Positions 27,267 to 32,912 of a stretch of DNA of 32,912 nucleotides are shown in pieces. The notes below the pieces were generated by a model, which made no database searches, was not told the DNA's origin, and saw nothing but the letters and a program-made list of their open reading frames with translations. How positions within the stretch are numbered: position 1 is the first letter of the stretch; each line of letters begins with the position of its first letter. The DNA is taken from NCBI GenBank assembly GCA_016284895.1, contig JAEEPT010000010.1:1-32912 (forward strand). The letters are read 5' to 3'. Source of the DNA: Prevotella sp. (lineage in GTDB: Bacteria > Bacteroidota > Bacteroidia > Bacteroidales > Bacteroidaceae). A program made the translations under genes and the position numbers.

Positions 27267-27310
27267 TTTGTCATGAAATCATTTTAAATTTGTCATGAAA
27301 TCATTTTAAA
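27267..27310 (+). repeat. exact 22-bp tandem duplication overlapping the promoter region
   Basis: TTTGTCATGAAATCATTTTAAA at 27267-27288 and 27289-27310. Confidence 0.9.
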
Positions 27311-27322
27311 AACGATTGCAAT

Positions 27323-27712
27323 ATGAAGAAGATTTTTCTTATGACCATCATGCTCGTATGCAGCATGAGTTTGACATTTGCACAGAAAGCCGCTGAAATC
27401 AAATTTGATAAAGTGACCCATAACTTCGGCAAGTTCTCTGAGAAAGAGCCGATTGTAAGTTGCACGTTCACATTCACCAATGTAGGTGAGCAGCCTTTGG
27501 TCATCAACCAGGCCGTAGCCTCTTGCGGATGCACTGTGCCTGAGTACACCAAGACTCCTATTCAGGCTGGCGAGAAGGGCGAGATTAAAATCACCTACAA
27601 CGGCACCGGCAAGTTTCCTGGTCACTTCAAGAAGAGCATCACCGTGCGCACCAATGGTGCCATTGAGATGACACGTCTCTACATTGAAGGCGACATGGAG
27701 GAAAGCAAATAG
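27323..27712 (+). CDS. DUF1573 domain-containing protein
   Basis: Signal peptide; IKFDKVTHNFGKFSEKEPIVSCTFTFTNVGEQPLVINQAVASCGCTVPEYTKTPIQAGEKGEIKITYN. Confidence 0.92.
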   Translation: MKKIFLMTIMLVCSMSLTFAQKAAEIKFDKVTHNFGKFSEKEPIVSCTFTFTNVGEQPLVINQAVASCGCTVPEYTKTPIQAGEKGEIKITYNGTGKFPGHFKKSITVRTNGAIEMTRLYIEGDMEESK

Positions 27713-27742
27713 AGCAAGAAAGACTGTTTTTGATACCTATCT

Positions 27743-29257
27743 ATGAAGAAAATTATTGTTTTAACAATAGCTATGGCCTGTACAATGTCGAGCATTGCAC
27801 AGGCCTTTTTTGGCGAAAAGCCTAAGCTGGTCGTAGGCATCGTGGTTGATCAGATGCGTTGGGACTATTTGGACCGCTACTACAATCAGTTCACTAACGA
27901 CGGCTTCCGTCGCCTCATCAATGAGGGATATTCGTGCGACAACTGTCTCATCAACTATTTACCCACCGTGACGGCCATTGGCCACACTTCCATCTATACA
28001 GGTTCCACACCTGCCATGCACGGCATTTGCGGCAACACATTCTACATTGACGGCAAGAAAACCTACTGCACACAGGACGACTCGGTGAAGAGCGTGGGCA
28101 GCAATACTGAAAAGGGACAGGAGTCGCCCCGCAACCTGCTGGCCACCACCATCGGTGATCAGTTGCGCCTGCACACCGACTTCAAGTCGAAGGTGATTGG
28201 AGTTTCCTATAAAGACCGTGCTTCCATCCTGCCTGCAGGCCATAGTGCCAACGCTGCCTACTGGCTCGACACCAAGGCGAAACCCTTCTGCTTCATCACC
28301 AGCACCTATTACATGCAGGAGTTGCCTGAGTGGGTAAAGGACTTCAACAAGCAGTTGGCTAAGGACAAGGAAGCCCAGAAGCACGGCAAGGACATTGGTC
28401 TGAGCCCCCTCTGCGGCACCATCACCACGGATATGGCCATCCAGACCCTGCAAAACGAGCAGTTAGGCAAGGGTGAAAGCACTGACATGCTGTGCGTGAG
28501 CTATTCGCAGACCGATGTCATAGGCCATGAGTGGAGCACACGCGGCACTCATACCGATGAAGCCTACCTGCAGCTCGACAAGGACCTGGCCCGACTGTTC
28601 AAAGCACTCGACGAACAAGTGGGCAAGAACAACTATCTGGTATTTCTCACTGCCGACCACGGTGCCGCCCACAATTGGCGCTTCATGCAGGAGCACAAGA
28701 TGAACGCAGGCCCCTGGCGAGAAGACCCTGAGACGGCTGCCATCGAGGCTGCCGTGGCACGTCACTACGGACGCGAACTGAAGTCGGTCGTAAGCGGCAT
28801 CTACGACTACCGCATCTTCCTCAACCACGAGTCCATCGCCGAACAGCAGCTCGACCTGAACGATGTAAAGAAAGCCATCATAGACTACCTCATCACGTCG
28901 CCTCACGTTCAGTTTGCCGTTGACTTCACCCAGGTGGCCACCTCCAGCATTCCTCCCATCCTGCGCGACCGCATGCTCATGGGCTACCACCCCCGTCGCT
29001 CCGGCGACATCATCTTTGTACCAGAGGCTGGCTACTACGTCTATGGTAAATGGTCATCGCCCGTAGGTACCACCCACGGTGAATGGAATCCCTACGATGC
29101 CCACATCCCCCTGCTCTTCATGGGCTGGAAGGTACCCCACGGAGCCACTTCGCGCGAGGTTCACATCACCGACATCGCCCCCACCGTTTGCCAGCTGCTC
29201 CACATACAGCAGCCCAATGCCTGTGTGGGTGAAGCCATCACCGAAATCACAAAATAA
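27743..29257 (+). CDS. alkaline phosphatase family protein (PafA-like), secreted
   Basis: KLVVGIVVDQMRWDYLDRYYNQF, nucleophile region LPTVTAIGHTSIYTGSTPAMHGI, SYSQTDVIGHEWS, FLTADHGAAHN, HGEWNPYDAHIPLLFMG. Confidence 0.9.
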   Translation: MKKIIVLTIAMACTMSSIAQAFFGEKPKLVVGIVVDQMRWDYLDRYYNQFTNDGFRRLINEGYSCDNCLINYLPTVTAIGHTSIYTGSTPAMHGICGNTFYIDGKKTYCTQDDSVKSVGSNTEKGQESPRNLLATTIGDQLRLHTDFKSKVIGVSYKDRASILPAGHSANAAYWLDTKAKPFCFITSTYYMQELPEWVKDFNKQLAKDKEAQKHGKDIGLSPLCGTITTDMAIQTLQNEQLGKGESTDMLCVSYSQTDVIGHEWSTRGTHTDEAYLQLDKDLARLFKALDEQVGKNNYLVFLTADHGAAHNWRFMQEHKMNAGPWREDPETAAIEAAVARHYGRELKSVVSGIYDYRIFLNHESIAEQQLDLNDVKKAIIDYLITSPHVQFAVDFTQVATSSIPPILRDRMLMGYHPRRSGDIIFVPEAGYYVYGKWSSPVGTTHGEWNPYDAHIPLLFMGWKVPHGATSREVHITDIAPTVCQLLHIQQPNACVGEAITEITK

Positions 29258-29272
29258 GCAGTTCCCATCAAT

Positions 29273-29353
29273 CTCATAAGCCGCATGAGCCTCATAAGCC
29301 TCATAAGCCCCATAAGACTCATAAGCCGCATGAGCCCCATAAGACCTATAAGA
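29273..29353. repeat. 9-bp tandem repeat array, 9 units
   Basis: CTCATAAGC/CGCATGAGC/CCCATAAGA variants in strict 9-nt register. Confidence 0.9.
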
Positions 29354-29373
29354 CCCAGAATAATAAGAAAACA

Positions 29374-30114
29374 ATGAGCGACAGCATAGTAATCATTCCC
29401 ACCTACAACGAGAAGGAGAACATCGAGAAAATTATCCGTGCCGTGTTTGCACTGGAGAAGAAGTTCGACATTTTGATTATCGACGACGGTTCTCCCGACG
29501 GCACAGCCCAGATTGTGAAAGGGCTCATGGCAACAGAATTTGCCGACCGCCTGCACATCTTGGAGCGTAGCGGAAAACTGGGACTGGGCACTGCCTATAT
29601 CACAGGCTTCAAGTGGGCACTGGAGCGCACTTATGAATACATCTTCGAGATGGATGCCGACTTCAGTCACGATCCCAACGACCTGCCGCGCCTCTATGCC
29701 GCCTGCCATGACGAGGGCTACGACCTGTCCATTGGCTCGCGTTACATCAGTGGAGTGAACGTGGTGAACTGGCCTATGGGCCGTGTGCTCATGAGCTACT
29801 ATGCCTCCATGTATGTACGCATAGTGACAGGCTTCAAGGTACGCGACACCACTGCCGGCTTCAAGTGCTACCGCCGCAAGGTGCTGGAGACCATCGAGCT
29901 CGACAAGATTCGCTTCAAGGGCTACGCCTTCCAGATAGAGATGAAGTTCACGGCCTATAAGATAGGATTCAAAATCAAAGAGGTGCCCGTCATCTTCGTG
30001 AACCGTCGCGAAGGCACTTCAAAGATGTCGGGCGGCATCTTCAGCGAAGCCTTCTTCGGTGTGATGCGTCTCCGTTGGGACGGATGGACAAGGAAGTACC
30101 CGAAGATTCAGTGA
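29374..30114 (+). CDS. polyprenol monophosphomannose synthase-like GT2
   Basis: IVIIPTYNEKENIEKIIRAVF, ILIIDDGSPDGTAQIV, IFEMDADFSHDPNDLPRL, GSRYISGVNVVNWPMGR, TAGFKCYRRKVLE. Confidence 0.93.
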   Translation: MSDSIVIIPTYNEKENIEKIIRAVFALEKKFDILIIDDGSPDGTAQIVKGLMATEFADRLHILERSGKLGLGTAYITGFKWALERTYEYIFEMDADFSHDPNDLPRLYAACHDEGYDLSIGSRYISGVNVVNWPMGRVLMSYYASMYVRIVTGFKVRDTTAGFKCYRRKVLETIELDKIRFKGYAFQIEMKFTAYKIGFKIKEVPVIFVNRREGTSKMSGGIFSEAFFGVMRLRWDGWTRKYPKIQ

Positions 30115-30174
30115 AGCTTGCGATTACCATTGCTTCACAATCCCGAAAAAAATACACATTGATTTTTGATATAT

Positions 30175-30213
30175 CATGTCATGGCTTAGATCAGGCCATG
30201 ACATGTTTTTTTT
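30175..30213 (+). terminator. intrinsic terminator after the GT2 gene
   Basis: CATGTCATGGC (30175-30185)/GCCATGACATG (30195-30205) followed by T8. Confidence 0.88.
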
Positions 30214-30970
30214 ACTGATCTGGATTCTCCACGTATCCCTGATACTCTGGAACAAGGGCAGACATCACCGAGTCGTAGGCTTGGTGCAGCGAAGCGGACA
30301 CATTCTCATCACCACGCCCCACGGGGTAGATGGGCTGATGGATGGTGAGCGTGAGGGGATGCCAGTTGGCAAAGTGCCAGTCGCGCATGCGCGGCATGAT
30401 GTTGAAAGAACCGTTGATGGTGAGCGGCACCACAGGCAACTGCAACTCATCGGCCAGTGCAAAGGCACCACGACGGAAAATGCCCATGTGCCCCGTAAAC
30501 GTGCGAGCGCCCTCAGGGAAGACCGTAAGGCTGATGCCGTCTTTCAGCGTGTTGCGTGCAGCATCGTAGCTGGCCTTGATTTTTTTTGGTCCACGCTTAT
30601 CCACAAATATCTGATGCGACTTCTCACAAGCATAGCCCACGAGCGGAATATTGCGCAGCTGATACTTCATCATCCACTTGAAGTTACGGTTCAGATAGCC
30701 ATAGATAAGGAAAATGTCGAACGCCCCCTGATGATTGGCCACGAACACGTAGGACTGTTCTTTCTCCAACTGAGCTTGTCCTTCAACCTTGACAGGAATC
30801 AGGAAAAGCTTCAAGATGGCACGTGACCACCAGTGGCCGGGAGCATATCCCCAGTAGTGGCCGTTGCCCAACATGCAGCCCAACACAACAGCCGCAACCA
30901 TGAGGATGGTGAGCACCAGGGCAATAGGCAGCACCACCAGTAATTGATAAAGCCTATAAAGGTATTTCAT
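30212..30970 (-). CDS. 1-acyl-sn-glycerol-3-phosphate acyltransferase (PlsC-like)
   Basis: YVFVANHQGAFDIFLIYGYL (HX4D-like motif), GISLTVFPEGARTFTG. Confidence 0.9.
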   Translation of the reverse strand: MKYLYRLYQLLVVLPIALVLTILMVAAVVLGCMLGNGHYWGYAPGHWWSRAILKLFLIPVKVEGQAQLEKEQSYVFVANHQGAFDIFLIYGYLNRNFKWMMKYQLRNIPLVGYACEKSHQIFVDKRGPKKIKASYDAARNTLKDGISLTVFPEGARTFTGHMGIFRRGAFALADELQLPVVPLTINGSFNIMPRMRDWHFANWHPLTLTIHQPIYPVGRGDENVSASLHQAYDSVMSALVPEYQGYVENPDQ

Positions 30971-32082
30971 TTCTTACGCAATGTTATGACAACAACTTCG
31001 GGTGTGGCTCCGAAACGGAAAGGCACCACTCCACCCAGACCTTTCGACACATAGAGATAGCGAGGTCCTATGTGATAGAGACCGTCAACTTCCTTCTTGA
31101 GAATGCTCAATGGAGCCCAGCCAAACAGTTCAAACTGCATGCCGTGGGTATGACCGCTAAGCGTCAACTGGGTGTGACTATGCGATAGAATCTTGCGGCG
31201 CCATGACGAGGGATCGTGCTCCAGCATCACCACAAACTGTTGGCGGTTAACGCCCCATAGCGCATAGTTGATTTCGCCTTTCTCGGGGAAGCGGCCCTCA
31301 CCGTCGTTCTCCATGCCAGCCAGAACGATGCTTTCCTCGCCCCTGCGTATGGTACGGTGATCGTTCATCAGCACACACCAGTCCATCTGAATCTGATAGG
31401 CCACCGTCATCTCCTCATTATAGCCAGCTTCATAGGGCGATACATCCGTGTAGCCAGCGTAGTCGTGATTGCCCTGCACTGAGAACACGCCGTCCTTTGC
31501 CTTCAGGCTCGACAGCATTTCCTTGAAAGGCAGGATCTCCTTCGGCTGCTTGTTCTGAATGTCGCCCGTGAAAACAATCACATCGGCCTTCTGCGCATTC
31601 ATTGAGTCAACGGCCATCTGCATGAGCGTGCTGTCCATAGAACCCAGATGTATGTCAGAAAATTGAACGATGCGATAACCATCGAACGAGGCAGGCAAGT
31701 CCTCGAAAGCAATCTCCACATGCTTCACCTCCATTTTGTGATTGCCCACGAAAGAACCGTAGAGCAGCACGAACCAGAGCACGGGGACAAGGGCCAGCCC
31801 TACCTTCAGACCTTTCTTTCCGCAGAGCGAAGCCAGAGAAACCATTGCCTTCGGTACGGCTATGAGCCCCCAAACGAGCAGGAAGAGATTAAGATACGTC
31901 ATATCGTCGGGTACGAAGTCATGGTCACGCGCCAAGCGAATGGCAGCAATCATGAGCAACAGACCAGGCAGATACCACAGCACCTGCTGCCACCAGCTAC
32001 GTTTGCGCAGATACCTGATTCCGAGATACAAGTCTGGAATGAGGATGAGCAGCAGGAATAGGATGAGTGATTTTGCTATCAT
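30967..32082 (-). CDS. membrane-anchored metallophosphoesterase
   Basis: IVQFSDIHLGSM, VIVFTGDIQNKQ, VQGNHDYAGY, LTLSGHTHGMQ; N-terminal TM segments; overlaps plsC by 4 nt. Confidence 0.92.
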   Translation of the reverse strand: MIAKSLILFLLLILIPDLYLGIRYLRKRSWWQQVLWYLPGLLLMIAAIRLARDHDFVPDDMTYLNLFLLVWGLIAVPKAMVSLASLCGKKGLKVGLALVPVLWFVLLYGSFVGNHKMEVKHVEIAFEDLPASFDGYRIVQFSDIHLGSMDSTLMQMAVDSMNAQKADVIVFTGDIQNKQPKEILPFKEMLSSLKAKDGVFSVQGNHDYAGYTDVSPYEAGYNEEMTVAYQIQMDWCVLMNDHRTIRRGEESIVLAGMENDGEGRFPEKGEINYALWGVNRQQFVVMLEHDPSSWRRKILSHSHTQLTLSGHTHGMQFELFGWAPLSILKKEVDGLYHIGPRYLYVSKGLGGVVPFRFGATPEVVVITLRKK

Positions 32083-32104
32083 GTTGATAATTTTCTTTTA
32101 GTTT

Positions 32105-32912
32105 CTACAGATTTGCAGTCAGGAAGCGACGGGCCATCTCCACGGGAATGCCACGCCTGCGGGCATAGTCGGCCAACTGGTCAGCCCCAATCTTCCCCAC
32201 TGAGAAGTAGTGCGCCTTGGGATGGGCCATCATCAGTCCCGACACGCTGGCGTGTGGACGCATGGCTCCATTCTCGGTGAGCCTAATGCCAATGTGCCCC
32301 ATTCCCAGCAGGCGGTCGAGCTCGAAGTTCAAACTGGCATCGGGCAGCGAGGGATAGCCCACAGCAGGACGGATGCCCTGGAAATGCTCCAAGTGCAGGT
32401 CGGCCATACTGAGATGCTCGTCAGGGGCATAGCCCCAGTAGCGGGTTCTCACTTCTTCATGCATGCGCTCAGCCGTTGCCTCAGCCAGTCGGTCGGCCAA
32501 CAGCTGTGCCATCATCTTCGCGTAGGGGTCCGACTTGAAGTCGTTTTCCATTCCTGCATCTACACTCGTTGCAAAAAGCCCCACTCGGGAACCAAGCGCC
32601 TTCTGTTCTGCCGAGACCTGGCAGTCCTTTGGCAGAATGAAGTCGGCCAGACAGAGGTACTCACTGCCAACGGTCTGCTGACGCAGACAAGCTATTCGCC
32701 CGCACTCGCCCTGTTCCGCACTACTCACCACGATATCATCGCCTTCAGCATAGGCATCCATGAGCTCGAACACCGCATGCGTGCGGTAACGATTCTCTAT
32801 ATCGCTGAGAAAAGCCTCAGCCTCTCGCCGCATCTGTCGTTGCTCATCTTCCTGCTTCAACTGCCACGCAAAGTAGAAGTAACCCCAGTTGATGTAGGGT
32901 GCAACATCGGAT
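32105..32912 (-). CDS. metH: methionine synthase C-terminal (activation domain), partial, N-terminus off the right edge
   Basis: The frame continues past the track start (32860) to the edge: SDVAPYINWGYFYFAWQLKQEDEQ...; LADRLAEATAERMHEEVRTRYWGYAPDE and GIRPAVGYPSLPD match the MetH activation domain. Confidence 0.87.
   Translation of the reverse strand, partial: SDVAPYINWGYFYFAWQLKQEDEQRQMRREAEAFLSDIENRYRTHAVFELMDAYAEGDDIVVSSAEQGECGRIACLRQQTVGSEYLCLADFILPKDCQVSAEQKALGSRVGLFATSVDAGMENDFKSDPYAKMMAQLLADRLAEATAERMHEEVRTRYWGYAPDEHLSMADLHLEHFQGIRPAVGYPSLPDASLNFELDRLLGMGHIGIRLTENGAMRPHASVSGLMMAHPKAHYFSVGKIGADQLADYARRRGIPVEMARRFLTANL

Overview
This is a Bacteroidetes (Prevotella-like) chromosomal window. 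I call it from TAnnTTTG -7 promoter elements, DUF4924 and DUF1573 family proteins, HTCS-type regulator pieces and GH28/GH105/GH115 enzymes. Most of it is ordinary: threonine synthase, MntP, infC-rpmI-rplT, prfC, rfbD, a LysE-type transporter, an FAD-dependent dehydrogenase, an S41 peptidase, a PafA-like phosphatase, a dolichol-P-mannose-synthase-like GT2, a PlsC-like acyltransferase, a metallophosphoesterase and the C-terminal end of metH. Both edge genes are partial. The most unusual signal is non-coding. Two copies of the same mosaic element (about 4218-4557 and 23835-24260) each contain a GTAACTACTCA/TGAGTAGTTAC hairpin, then a strictly 22-bp-periodic tandem array (6 and 7 units) with internal dyads, then a pair of about 33-bp inverted arms (AAAGTTTGCAAAACATCTGTTTCATCTGTTTCC). 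The first copy is followed by an oppositely oriented copy of the hairpin at 4791-4829. Other notable items: a duplicated promoter cassette (4905-5047 and 8095-8442), whose second copy holds an array of GACATAATAACATAAGAACA units in both orientations; several repeat-like segments read in frame inside coding genes; an AT-rich orphan acyl/aryl-adenylate ligase with a structured leader, next to gene remnants; and a 54-aa zinc-ribbon gene missing from the ORF track. All family calls come from reading motifs. No database search was run.
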